Shown here piece after piece: positions 1 to 8,037 of a stretch of 64,000 nt of DNA. The notes below the pieces were generated by a model, which was not told the DNA's origin, ran no database searches, and was given only the letters and a program-made list of their open reading frames with translations. Each line of letters opens with the position of its first letter. Within the stretch, counting starts at the first letter, position 1. A program made the position numbers and the translations under genes. The DNA is taken from assembly GCF_025995235.1 (NCBI RefSeq), contig NZ_BAPT01000025.1, positions 1-64,000 on the forward strand, given 5' to 3'. This DNA comes from Ameyamaea chiangmaiensis. GTDB taxonomy: Bacteria; Pseudomonadota; Alphaproteobacteria; Acetobacterales; Acetobacteraceae.

Positions 1-2
1 CG

Positions 3-53
3 CCGCCCCCCCCGCCTCCGCCTCCGCCGCCGGCTCCTGCAGCCCGCGGATAA
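3..53 (+). CDS. Possible 3' end of a proline-rich protein (partial)
   Basis: Reading from base 3, the frame gives ten prolines, then APAARG and a TAA stop at 51-53. A strong intrinsic terminator follows 31 bases later on the same strand, so a plus-strand gene probably ends here. Only about 16 residues are visible and the function cannot be told. A second frame (from base 2) stays open to a TGA at 68-70 and is an alternative. Low confidence. Confidence 0.3.
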   Translation, partial: PPPPPPPPPPAPAARG

Positions 54-84
54 CGGCCAGCGCCTGATCCATCAGTCTATACAG

Positions 85-116
85 TTCCAGCCCCACATCG
101 GGGCTGGAATTTTTTT
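85..116 (+). terminator. Intrinsic terminator
   Basis: A perfect 10-bp stem (85-94 with 100-109, arms TTCCAGCCCC / GGGGCTGGAA) with a 5-base loop is followed by a run of seven T at 110-116. This is a textbook rho-independent terminator for the plus-strand gene whose end lies at the left edge of the window. Confidence 0.9.
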
Positions 117-479
117 ATGGGACGTCGCCCTGTTCCCGCGTCTGAAGGGGCATGGGCGCGTCCCGAGAGCGCTGTCCCGGGTCCGCGTCAACGTGGTCGT
201 TTTGTGTCCGGGAAGAGCCGGCTGGCAGGCCACACGCGGCTTCAGCCCGTGCTGAGGGATGTCATCGCTCCGGTGACGGCCGGGAGCGAATGCTTCTGAA
301 CTCCCGTTTACGGATCGCGGGGCGGGCGTCTGACCGTGTCAGGCCAGAGTCGCCCACGGCGAGGAGGCGGGGCGTGCGCCCTGATGGCGGCATCAGCTCC
401 CCACTGGTCTCCCAAGCTTCCGCAGCTGGGCCGGGTCCAAACCCGTTGAGGACGCTGCGAGACTATGGACCGAACTCAG
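117..479. other. Gene-less stretch
   Basis: Between the terminator and the hairpins after the siderophore receptor I see no convincing gene. The longest open frame (plus, from 152) has no recognisable motif and no clear ribosome binding site. It may be decayed coding sequence, but I cannot identify a parent. Confidence 0.5.
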
Positions 480-555
480 GGCCGGTCGCTTGTTCCGAAG
501 CGACCGGCCGTGAACGATCGAAACCCTGGTCTTCCCGGTTTCGCATCGGGAAGAC
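480..555. repeat. Two consecutive hairpins downstream of the siderophore receptor
   Basis: Two perfect inverted repeats follow the receptor stop codon. One has a 12-bp stem (480-491 with 498-509, arms GGCCGGTCGCTT / AAGCGACCGGCC), the other a 9-bp stem (529-537 with 547-555, arms GTCTTCCCG / CGGGAAGAC). Neither has a T-tract on the minus strand, so they are more likely mRNA 3'-end stabilisers or weak terminators than classic intrinsic terminators. Confidence 0.55.
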
Positions 556-562
556 GCTCCGC

Positions 563-3025
563 TTAGTATGTCGCTGACAGGCTGAACAGGAACGCGCGAC
601 CGGTAGCAGGCGTGATGCGGTCGCTGAACAGGTTGGAATAATTGAGGCGGTTAGCCAGATTATAACCGTTCATCTGCACCTTCCAGTGCTTGAGGAAGCT
701 GTGTGAAATCATTGCGTCCCATTCGACTGTGGACGGTGCGCGCGCTGTGTTGGCGGCATCCAGCCAAACGCCCTGCCGCCACGTCAGGCCGCCGCCGAAG
801 GTGACGTTCCATGGCGTATCGGCCATGGCCGTATAGGTCGTCCAGAACGTTGCTGAATTTTTCGGCACATATTGAATCTGTTTTCCGAGGTTCGCGGGCG
901 TTTGAGACGAAACGGTCGTCGAGTCGTAATAAGCGTAGGTCCCGATCACAGTCCAGTTCTTCACGATCTCACCGGACGCGCTGAGTTCGATGCCCTGATT
1001 TCTCTGGGTGTCGCTTGAGGAGTTGACATTACCCGTCGACGGATCGGTCTGAAGGGCATTCCCCTTCTCAAGCCGGAACGCCGCGGCTGTAAAGCCCATC
1101 CGACCGTGAAAGGCGTTGTATTTCGCGCCCACTTCATAAAGGTTGCTACGTTCCGGCTTGAAGCCCTCGGTCGACGATTTCAGCGGCTCGGAGCTGTTGG
1201 TCACATAGAGCCCCAGCGGCGTCGTCGACTGTGCCCAGTTGAAATACAGCATCGTGTTATTGTCTGGCGTGTACATCAGGTTGACGGTCGGATTGAACGT
1301 GTCCTGGTTCTGGCCGTAGGACACGCCTGTCCCGACCTCGCCTTCGTTTGCCGAATAGTGGCTATCCCAATGGTCCCAGCGGAACCCGGCGCGCATCGAG
1401 AGTTTTGGGGTGAACCAGATCTGGTCGGAAAAGAAGGCGCCCACGTCGGTCGCGGAGCCCGTCTTGTACAAGGCCCGTCCGACACCGTTAATATTCACCA
1501 GATCGCCGCTATATTGACCAAGACCGCCGAGCAGCAGCGTCGGCACGTCATTGGTGGGGGAGGTCAGGCTGGTCGAATCCACCCGCGTTCCATTCACCCC
1601 ATTATAATTATAAGCATAGTTCGTGCGGCGATCGTATACATGTTCCACATCCCATCCGGCAATGACCTGGTGCTTCAGAGGGCCTGTGTCGAAATTCGCA
1701 ATGGTCGAGAAAACATTCTGAACTGACCAGTCATTCTGCTGATAAGGCTCGGGGCCGCCCAGATGACCACGTCGGTTGATCTGCGCGGCCGCCGGATCGG
1801 CAAAATACGCCGCGTTGCAGGTTGCGTTGCACACCGCCGATGATGCGGAAAAGTAGCGCTCATATAGTCCGCCGCGCAGATCATCATAGAAGGTGATGTG
1901 TGAATTCAGTTCGTGCTTCAGATGGGCTGACAGCATATCGACGTTCGTGTCGTCCTGATCGTACTGCGTGCCATACCAGTTGTTGCGATTGACCCCGAAT
2001 TCCGTTCCGGGCCGCACCGTAGTGGTCCCCGGTTGCGTCAGCAACGGCACGCCGTAATCGGGGATACGGTTGTCGGTCTGGTGGAAGTATTCGAGGGTCA
2101 GCGTCGTCGGCTTGCCCAGGCCAAACGCGATCGAGGGAGCAATGCCCCAGCGGTGTGAATAGATGCTGTTACGGCCGACTTCGTTATTTTCATTGCCCAT
2201 ACCGACAATGCGGATTGCGGTCGATTCGCCGATCTGCTGGTTTACATCCAGTGTCCCGCGATAGTAATCGGCTGAGCCGCCCGAGAACTGGCCGCCATAG
2301 CTGTTGCCCAGATGCGGCTTCTTGGTCACCATGTTGATGGCGCCGCCGGTCGTGCCGTTACCGAACACTTCAGACGACGGTCCCTTGATGACCGATACGT
2401 GATCATAATCAAAGCTGTCGCGGCTGTAGACGCCGAAATCACGCAGTCCGTCTTCGTAGATGTCATTTTGCGCCTGAAAACCGCGGATCAGGAACTGATC
2501 GCCGCTCATGCCGCCTTCACCCTCGCCGACCGAGGCGGTGATGCCGGGCACGTTGCGCAGCGCTTCGTCGAGCGACTTTACGTTCTGCTGTTCCATCAGC
2601 AGTTTGGGGACGACATTGACCGTCTGCGCGGTGTGCATGACGTCATTCGGCATGCGGCTCAGGCCGATATCATTATGCAGGATGTTCATCGGACTGCCGA
2701 CGACGGTCAGATGCTCTTCCCCGGAGGCATTCGCGCCCTCCTGCGCCACGGCCTGGCTGTTCAGCGGATGCGCGGGAATGATGCCGTCGGTGCGCGCCGG
2801 GACGGTTGCCGCCCCATCCGGCTGTTGCAACGCCGCACCCCGCGCGGTCTGGCCCTTGCCATTTGTCTTGCGGCTGAGGTGACGGTGATGCCTCGTCTTC
2901 GCAGTGTCAGCGTCGGACGACGTGGCGGCCTCGGCGCCCCCGACATGCAATCCGGAACACAGCAGCGCGAAACCGGCCACAAGCGGGGCTGTGTGAACAC
3001 GACGACGATTTGAGGGGTTCTGCAT
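563..3025 (-). CDS. TonB-dependent siderophore receptor, Fiu-like (820 aa)
   Basis: Outer-membrane ferric-siderophore receptor that takes up the iron chelate using energy from TonB-ExbBD, none of which is encoded nearby. Residues 1-33 look like a signal peptide (RRR then a hydrophobic stretch ending AEA). A TonB-box-like segment (EEHLTVVGS, about residue 103) precedes a plug domain at about 130-240 with VPGITASVGEGEGGMSGDQF, LIRGF and VIKGPSSEVFGNGTTGGAIN, close to catecholate receptors of the Fiu type. The C-terminal 22-strand-type barrel ends in an aromatic residue (SATY). Length is normal for the family. The gene is monocistronic, and its upstream region carries a possible Fur box. The exact siderophore is not known. 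Confidence 0.92.
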   Translation of the reverse strand: MQNPSNRRRVHTAPLVAGFALLCSGLHVGGAEAATSSDADTAKTRHHRHLSRKTNGKGQTARGAALQQPDGAATVPARTDGIIPAHPLNSQAVAQEGANASGEEHLTVVGSPMNILHNDIGLSRMPNDVMHTAQTVNVVPKLLMEQQNVKSLDEALRNVPGITASVGEGEGGMSGDQFLIRGFQAQNDIYEDGLRDFGVYSRDSFDYDHVSVIKGPSSEVFGNGTTGGAINMVTKKPHLGNSYGGQFSGGSADYYRGTLDVNQQIGESTAIRIVGMGNENNEVGRNSIYSHRWGIAPSIAFGLGKPTTLTLEYFHQTDNRIPDYGVPLLTQPGTTTVRPGTEFGVNRNNWYGTQYDQDDTNVDMLSAHLKHELNSHITFYDDLRGGLYERYFSASSAVCNATCNAAYFADPAAAQINRRGHLGGPEPYQQNDWSVQNVFSTIANFDTGPLKHQVIAGWDVEHVYDRRTNYAYNYNGVNGTRVDSTSLTSPTNDVPTLLLGGLGQYSGDLVNINGVGRALYKTGSATDVGAFFSDQIWFTPKLSMRAGFRWDHWDSHYSANEGEVGTGVSYGQNQDTFNPTVNLMYTPDNNTMLYFNWAQSTTPLGLYVTNSSEPLKSSTEGFKPERSNLYEVGAKYNAFHGRMGFTAAAFRLEKGNALQTDPSTGNVNSSSDTQRNQGIELSASGEIVKNWTVIGTYAYYDSTTVSSQTPANLGKQIQYVPKNSATFWTTYTAMADTPWNVTFGGGLTWRQGVWLDAANTARAPSTVEWDAMISHSFLKHWKVQMNGYNLANRLNYSNLFSDRITPATGRAFLFSLSATY

Positions 3026-3068
3026 TCTCTCGCTCTCGTAACCACGGGGGACATGGCGATGTTAAAAA

Positions 3069-3087
3069 CACAAATGAGAATCAGTCA
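3069..3087 (-). promoter_or_regulatory. Possible Fur box upstream of the siderophore receptor
   Basis: The segment containing AAATGAGAATCAGTC, about 45-55 bases upstream of the receptor start, matches roughly 12 of 19 positions of the classical Fur consensus by eye. The surrounding DNA is AT-rich as expected of a promoter. Placement before an iron-siderophore receptor supports iron repression. Sequence match is only moderate. Confidence 0.4.
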
Positions 3088-3289
3088 CAACTACATATAT
3101 GACATCGAAATTCTCTCCTTGCGTCTGGGTTCCAAGACCCGAGCAGAAATGTTATGCAAGAAAATTTCCCTCAATCATGTCTGTTGAGACGTGTCCGAGA
3201 CACGTTTCCGATCGGGGCCGTCAGGCCGCGCTCCCGTGCCGCTTTTGCGGCACGGCGGCGATGATCGAGCGCAGAGGTTCCGTTAGTGT

Positions 3290-3854
3290 CTGTCGCGTTG
3301 GTACTGGCTCGTCGCCACTGCGACGGCAGTTCTTGTTTTTGTAACCAGCCTTTTTCCGTCACATGACGCATTCGGCGTGCCTTACGTCCTGGCGGTCGTC
3401 CTGCTTGCGGACCGTTGCACGCCACGCGTGCTCTACAGCGTCGGCGAGATCTGCATCGCCCTGAAGTGCGCATCCTTCGCCTGTCGCCAGTACAATGACG
3501 GGCCTGGCGACGCCTACACCCGGCTGGTACTTGGCATCATTGCCACCTGTAGCGTGACGCCTCTCGCTATCCGGAATAAACAGGCCTGGGATGCGCTCAC
3601 CGCGTAAGCCCGGCTGCTGGCGCACGCGGACTGAATCACTGTGCCAGCACAACTGACCCTCTCCATCGCGCAGGAGATCCACCAGTCGCCGTCAGCCATC
3701 ACTACACCCGCGCAGCCGGGCCGACGATGGCTCACGCTCACTCGGGAACAGCCCGATTCTTCGTGGGGCCGTGGCCTGTCTGGAGCAGAGCGGGGCCAGT
3801 GATGCCCGAGCCGCGTTTCTCATCAGCCGTCTCCGTGCTCTGGGACGGCAATGA
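3290..3854 (+). pseudogene. Remnant of a membrane sensor histidine kinase
   Basis: One plus-strand frame from 3287 reads WYWLVATATAVLVFVTS, a hydrophobic N-terminus, and ends RNKQAWDALTA before a stop at 3605-3607. This resembles the membrane domain of FixL/LuxR-type sensor kinases, whose last helix is followed by RNQ..ALR. In the same frame, across a second stop at 3632-3634, comes LTLSIAQEIHQSPSAI, matching the HisKA box LTASIAHEVNQPLAAI with the phospho-acceptor His replaced by Gln. After a shift to the next frame (3798 on), ASDARAAFLISRLRALGRQ matches the second HisKA helix. The ATPase domain is gone. Two in-frame stops, one frameshift and loss of the catalytic His make this a clear relic. 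Confidence 0.65.
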
Positions 3855-3960
3855 GTTCGTTGGCAGAGACAGCGGGATCGTGCCCGGTCAATATCGCCAA
3901 TGGCGGCGGCTGCTGGGCCCGTGCGTGCCGCCTCAGGGCCGGGTGCGGGAGTGATGGTGA

Positions 3961-4140
3961 TGGGAGAGACTGTGGACTGCCCGTGAGCTGGCCGACTTCT
4001 TGCGTTGTGAGGAGAGCACCGTTCGGCGGATGGTGAGCCAGTCCCCAGAACGTTCCCCGCCGCGTGTGGCTGGCCCGCCCTCGCTGGAGTCCGGAGAGGG
4101 ACAAGCAGCTGGTCAATGAGACCGACGGCAATCCCGACAT
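3961..4140 (+). pseudogene. Remnant of a small helix-turn-helix (excisionase/AlpA-like) gene
   Basis: The frame from 3961 reads WTARELADFLRCEESTVRRM, then VSQSPERSPPRVAG. This is the pattern of short DNA-binding proteins of the excisionase / AlpA type (TAKELADFLRCSxSTVRRM, then PPR..GLRSLRW). The continuation RWSPERDKQLVNETD is found only in another frame (ORF with GTG at 4064), so a frameshift lies around 4064-4080. No intact start codon with a ribosome binding site is visible. Such genes accompany phages and islands that use tRNA genes as attachment sites, and tRNA-Phe lies 100 bases away. Confidence 0.55.
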
Positions 4141-4240
4141 CACGGGTCGGACGCCCACGGCTGCGGACAATACGATTGGGTCGTCACGCCTTCGTGAATA
4201 CACCAAAGGCCGCTCTAACTCTCTGATTTTCAGGAAATCA

Positions 4241-4316
4241 TGGTGCCCAAGGGCGGAATCGAACCACCGACACTGCGATTTTCAGTCGCATGCTCTACCA
4301 ACTGAGCTACTTGGGC
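4241..4316 (-). tRNA. tRNA-Phe (GAA)
   Basis: The minus strand folds as a complete 76-base cloverleaf. It has a 7-bp acceptor stem (GCCCAAG / CTTGGGC), D-arm GCTC...GAGC, anticodon stem TGCGA / TCGCA with loop CTGAAAA (anticodon GAA), T-arm GGTGG-TTCGATT-CCGCC, discriminator A and an encoded CCA. It lies downstream of yacG in the same direction. The 3' end faces the pseudogene strip at 3290-4140. Confidence 0.97.
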
Positions 4317-4383
4317 ACCGTGCCGGGTCAGGCCGGCGGTTGGTGCTTTAGCCCACCGTCTGGCCGGGATCAAGCCGGGGAGA

Positions 4384-4557
4384 TCATTTTTCTGTCTCCG
4401 AACCGTCTACAGGCTTATCGGAAGGGATGCGGTAGTCCCCCGAGAACCAGCGGCCCAGATCGATATCGGCGCACCGACGCGAGCAGAACGGGCGCATCGT
4501 GGGTGTGCCCGGGCGGCCACAGATGGGGCAGGGCGGCAGTGAAGGTGGCAATGTCAA
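4384..4557 (-). CDS. yacG: YacG-type zinc-finger protein (DNA gyrase inhibitor family, 57 aa)
   Basis: Small zinc-binding protein of the YacG/DUF329 family; the E. coli member binds and inhibits DNA gyrase. The four metal ligands are visible in CPICGRP and FCSRRCADIDLGRWFSGDYR, the family signature. I place the start at a TTG (4557) because it overlaps the stop of the upstream RNase gene (TTGA), has GGGAGA about 8 bases upstream, and gives 57 residues, close to the usual 60-65. An in-frame ATG at 4617 would add 20 atypical residues and overlap the RNase gene by 64 bases. Last gene of the infA-maf-rng-yacG series. Confidence 0.88.
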   Translation of the reverse strand: MTLPPSLPPCPICGRPGTPTMRPFCSRRCADIDLGRWFSGDYRIPSDKPVDGSETEK

Positions 4558-5702
4558 CGGTGTCTCCCGGTGGCTGGCCCGGTGGTTGTATGGTCTGTAA
4601 AGCCCGCAGGACGCCATGACAGTGGCGGCAGCGACGGGTTCAGCGTTATCGTCAGGTGACGGCCGGTCTGCCGCTGATAGGCATCCTGCGCGAACGAATC
4701 AGCGTCCCATGCCGCCAGAACCGAAAGCCCGGCTTCGACAGCGGCGCCGTCGCCCGCAGCCGCACACACCCGCGCCATGGCAAGGGCACGACCGTGGGCA
4801 CTCGCGTCGCGTTCATGTAGCGGGGCCTCCCGGCGTGGGCGCACGATCTCGAACAACCCCAGCTGCGTGATGCCGAGGCAGCGTGGCCCTTCGGGATCGC
4901 GTTCCAGCACCGTGTGAAGGTCCGGCAGCAGGGCCGTGCGTTTGCGGACCTGCAAGCCGGCAGGATCGACCAGAATGGCCCCCCCAAGGGCGCGCAGACG
5001 GATCTGATCGCCCAACGCAGCCAGCGCCTCGCGGTTGGCGGCGAACTGGGCGGTCTGCTTCGCCTGCTGCTCCGCCCCGTTCATGTCCATGTCGATCGCG
5101 GTCAGGGCCGGCGTGGGTGTAATCGTCGCACGGATCTGCGTGGTCAGAGCGATAGTGGGTTCGTACAGCGCCCCTACGGCATTGTCCGTCACGCTGTCGA
5201 ACGCGCTGCGGACGCGCTCCAGACGCGCGTGCAGCGCTGTCGGCAAGAAGGTGGTCATGTACGGGTCGTCGATGGCGATACGCGCGTCCGCCCAGCGCTC
5301 GGCAAGTCCGACGACCGGTGAGGGTGCGCGACGCAGCAGGCCGATCTGGTCCGGGTGCGCACCCGTGGCCGCGCCGTCCCCGACCGTCAGCGCCGCCAGC
5401 CGGGCGCCCTTGTCACCCTGCGGGGCACGCACCACCCGCACGTCGATCAGCGCGCCTTCGGTGGCGCCGGCCGGGGCGGCGCGCGCCGGCAACAGGCCGC
5501 TGCGCGTGTCCGGCAGGGCGACGAACCATGCGCCCAGGGCCGGCATGAAACGTGTGAGACGGCCGCGATACCACGTACCGACCGGATCGGCCTCTCCGGG
5601 TCGCCACAGTGCAAAGTCCACGAGACGCTCGCCCCGCATGACCGCGATCCGGGCTTCGCCGGGACTGCAGGCCACGCGGATGATCGGGGCTAGCGCACCC
5701 AT
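4554..5702 (-). CDS. rng: Ribonuclease E/G family protein (382 aa)
   Basis: Endoribonuclease of the Rne/Rng family, which processes rRNA and tRNA precursors and initiates mRNA decay. Visible are an N-terminal S1-like segment (GTWYRGRLTRF, GAWFVALPD) and the segment GGAILVDPAGLQ characteristic of the family near residue 240. It is short (382 aa against about 490 for E. coli RNase G), which is usual for the alphaproteobacterial form located between maf and yacG. The start overlaps the maf stop by 13 bases and the end overlaps yacG, so the three are translationally linked. Whether it is the only Rne/Rng protein of the genome cannot be told here. Confidence 0.85.
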   Translation of the reverse strand: MGALAPIIRVACSPGEARIAVMRGERLVDFALWRPGEADPVGTWYRGRLTRFMPALGAWFVALPDTRSGLLPARAAPAGATEGALIDVRVVRAPQGDKGARLAALTVGDGAATGAHPDQIGLLRRAPSPVVGLAERWADARIAIDDPYMTTFLPTALHARLERVRSAFDSVTDNAVGALYEPTIALTTQIRATITPTPALTAIDMDMNGAEQQAKQTAQFAANREALAALGDQIRLRALGGAILVDPAGLQVRKRTALLPDLHTVLERDPEGPRCLGITQLGLFEIVRPRREAPLHERDASAHGRALAMARVCAAAGDGAAVEAGLSVLAAWDADSFAQDAYQRQTGRHLTITLNPSLPPLSWRPAGFTDHTTTGPATGRHR

Positions 5703-6310
5703 GCGCCCTTCTGTCCACGCAGAAGCTGCGCCGTCTCGAACAGGGGCAGCCCGATGACGCCCGACGCGCTACCGCCGATCTGGCGAATGAAGGCAGCGGC
5801 GTGGCCCTGCAGTGCGTAACCGCCCGCTTTCCCCTCCCAGTCTCCGGCGTCGAGCAGAGCCTCGATCTGGTAGTCGGTCAGGCGCGAGAACGTCACGTGG
5901 CTTTCAACGACACGCGTCGCGGCACGTCCGGCGGTCCAGGCCGCGCTCGGCTCCACCGCCACGGCGGTCAGAACGTGATGACGCCGCCCCGACAGCAGGT
6001 TCAGGCATCGTCGTGCCGTGGCCCGATCCTCGGCTTTGGGCAGGATGCGACGACCGACGGCCACGACCGTATCGGCGCCGATCACCAGCGCGGCTTCTGG
6101 CGTGCGGGCAGCGACCAGACGCGCCTTGTCGATCGCAAGACGCAGGGCGTACGGGCGTGGCAGTTCGCGGGGGTGGGGCGTCTCGTCGAGATCGGCCGGG
6201 TCGACCCGGTCGGGCGTGATGCCGATCTGCGCCAGGAGCGCCTGCCGGCGTGGCGAGGCCGAGGCCAGTACCAGCAGGGGGCTGGTCTCCATGGATCGGG
6301 CGTTCGTCAT
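5690..6310 (-). CDS. maf: Maf-like nucleotide pyrophosphatase (206 aa)
   Basis: House-cleaning enzyme that hydrolyses non-canonical nucleoside triphosphates to monophosphates. The N-terminal LVLASASPRRQALL loop and VIGADTVVAV (about residue 78) are the family's phosphate-binding and catalytic motifs, and the C-terminus has YALQGHAAAFI and GSASGVIGLPL, also typical. Length is normal. The first ATG is used; an internal Met at residue 7 is possible. It follows infA by 33 bases and overlaps the RNase gene. Confidence 0.93.
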   Translation of the reverse strand: MTNARSMETSPLLVLASASPRRQALLAQIGITPDRVDPADLDETPHPRELPRPYALRLAIDKARLVAARTPEAALVIGADTVVAVGRRILPKAEDRATARRCLNLLSGRRHHVLTAVAVEPSAAWTAGRAATRVVESHVTFSRLTDYQIEALLDAGDWEGKAGGYALQGHAAAFIRQIGGSASGVIGLPLFETAQLLRGQKGAWVR

Positions 6311-6343
6311 CGGCGGCGCGCGTGCGGTCGCACGGCCATGCGC

Positions 6344-6562
6344 TTACTTGAAGCGGAAGGTGATGCGGCCCTTGGACAGGTCATAGGGCGTCATTTCGAC
6401 ATTGACACGGTCACCGGCAAGGACGCGGATGCGGTTCTTGCGCATCTTGCCGCTCGTGTGGGCAAGAATCATATGCTCGTTATCGAGCTTGACGCGAAAC
6501 ATGGCATTGGGAAGCAGCTCCGTGACGGTGCCGCTGAACTCGATCATGTCTTCTTTCGACAT
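6344..6562 (-). CDS. infA: Translation initiation factor IF-1
   Basis: 72-residue OB-fold protein that binds the ribosomal A site during initiation. The whole sequence matches IF-1, including EFSGTVTELLPNAMFRVKL, GKMRKNRIRVLAGDRV and the C-terminus KGRITFRFK. Start ATG is at 6562. It leads the infA-maf-rng-yacG series; the 182 bases between it and hisD presumably carry its promoter. Confidence 0.98.
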   Translation of the reverse strand: MSKEDMIEFSGTVTELLPNAMFRVKLDNEHMILAHTSGKMRKNRIRVLAGDRVNVEMTPYDLSKGRITFRFK

Positions 6563-6744
6563 AGTATCCTTCGATCAGCAAGTTGGGCGCAGTGGACAAC
6601 GGCGACGGGGCCGCATGATGCGGCGACGTCCCGGACAACAGGGAACAGGCCCGTATGCCTTGCATGAGGCACGGACCGTAAGACCCGGGCGATATGGCGG
6701 ACAACCGGCCCGGAGGTCAAGGTTTCACGCCAGAGGCCCGATGA

Positions 6745-8034
6745 TCAGCGGGCCAGCCGTGTCTCGATGCTCATCGCATGGGCGTGCAGTCCCTCAGCCC
6801 GCGCCAGCAGGGCGCCTGCCGGTCCGATCCGCCCAAGTCCGGCCGCGTCGGCGGCGATGGAGGTCGTGCGCTTGAGGAAATCGAACACCGACAGGCCGGA
6901 CGCGAAGCGGGCTGTCCGGCTGGTCGGCAGGACGTGGTTGGGGCCACCGACATAGTCACCCACGGCCTCGGCACAGAAGCGGCCCAGAAACGCGGCCCCC
7001 GCGTGGCGGACCTTCGCATAGAAGGACTCGGCATCGTCGAGGAGGATTTCAAGATGCTCGGGCGCCAGACGATCGACCAGCGCCGGGGCCTCGTCGAATG
7101 CGCGCACGACAATGATCGCCCCAAAGTCGCGCCAGCTCGCGCCCGCGATGGCGGCGCGTGGCAGGGTATCGAGTTCCCTCTCCACCGCCTTTGCCACGGC
7201 ATCCGCGAACGCGGCGTCATCGGTGATCAGGATCGACTGGGCCATCTCGTCATGCTCGGCCTGCGCCAGCAGATCGAGCGCCACGATCCGCGGCGGATTC
7301 GAGCCGTCGGCCACGACCACGACCTCCGACGGGCCAGCAATGCTGTCGATCCCGACATGGCCGAACACCTGCCGCTTGGCCTCGGCCACATAGGCGTTGC
7401 CCGGGCCTACGATCCGGTCCACGGGTGCGATGGTCGCGGTGCCATAGGCCAGGGCGCCCACGGCCTGCGCGCCGCCGACGCGATAGACCTCGTGCACGCC
7501 GGCGCGCCGGGCGGCGGCCATGACCAGCGGATTGAGCTGGCCGTGTGGGGTCGGCACGCACATCGCCAGCCGCGTGACGCCGGCCACGCGCGCCGGGATG
7601 GCGTTCATCAGCACGGAGGAGGGATAGGCCGCCTTGCCACCGGGAACATACAGCCCGGCCGCATCCAGAGGCGTCCAGCGCATGCCCAGCCGGATACCCT
7701 GCGGATCGGTGTAGGACAGGTCCCCGGGCATCTGCGCCCGATGAAATGACTCGATACGCGTGGCGGCCAGATCCAGTGCTTCCAGCAGCGACGGCTCAAC
7801 GTCCCGGCAGGCGGCGTCGATCTCATCGTCGGTCACACGCAGGGTCGCGGGCGTGACGGCGGTATGGTCGAAACGGTTGGTCAGGTCGCACAACGCCACA
7901 TCGCCCTCGGCACGGATGCGGGCCAGGATTTCGGCGACGGGACGCGCCACGCTGATATCCTCGGACGTGCGACCGTTGACCAGCGCACCGAACGCGCTGT
8001 CGAAATTGGCATCAGCGGTGGTCAGGCGGATCAT
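6745..8034 (-). CDS. hisD: Histidinol dehydrogenase (429 aa)
   Basis: Catalyses the last two steps of histidine biosynthesis, L-histidinol to L-histidine with two NAD. Family motifs include the NAD/substrate region GPGNAYVAEAKRQVFG, IAGPSEVVVVAD, the AQAEHDEMAQ metal-ligand segment and, near the C-terminus, APEHLEIL and GPNHVLPTSRTARF. Length is typical. Its ATG lies 3 bases after the hisG stop, so the two are co-transcribed. Confidence 0.97.
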   Translation of the reverse strand: MIRLTTADANFDSAFGALVNGRTSEDISVARPVAEILARIRAEGDVALCDLTNRFDHTAVTPATLRVTDDEIDAACRDVEPSLLEALDLAATRIESFHRAQMPGDLSYTDPQGIRLGMRWTPLDAAGLYVPGGKAAYPSSVLMNAIPARVAGVTRLAMCVPTPHGQLNPLVMAAARRAGVHEVYRVGGAQAVGALAYGTATIAPVDRIVGPGNAYVAEAKRQVFGHVGIDSIAGPSEVVVVADGSNPPRIVALDLLAQAEHDEMAQSILITDDAAFADAVAKAVERELDTLPRAAIAGASWRDFGAIIVVRAFDEAPALVDRLAPEHLEILLDDAESFYAKVRHAGAAFLGRFCAEAVGDYVGGPNHVLPTSRTARFASGLSVFDFLKRTTSIAADAAGLGRIGPAGALLARAEGLHAHAMSIETRLAR

Positions 8035-8037
8035 GGG

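Noticed and set aside
3359..3682. 107-codon minus-strand frame in the pseudogene strip
   Set aside because: The opposite strand gives a residue-by-residue match to a sensor kinase, so this frame is a shadow.
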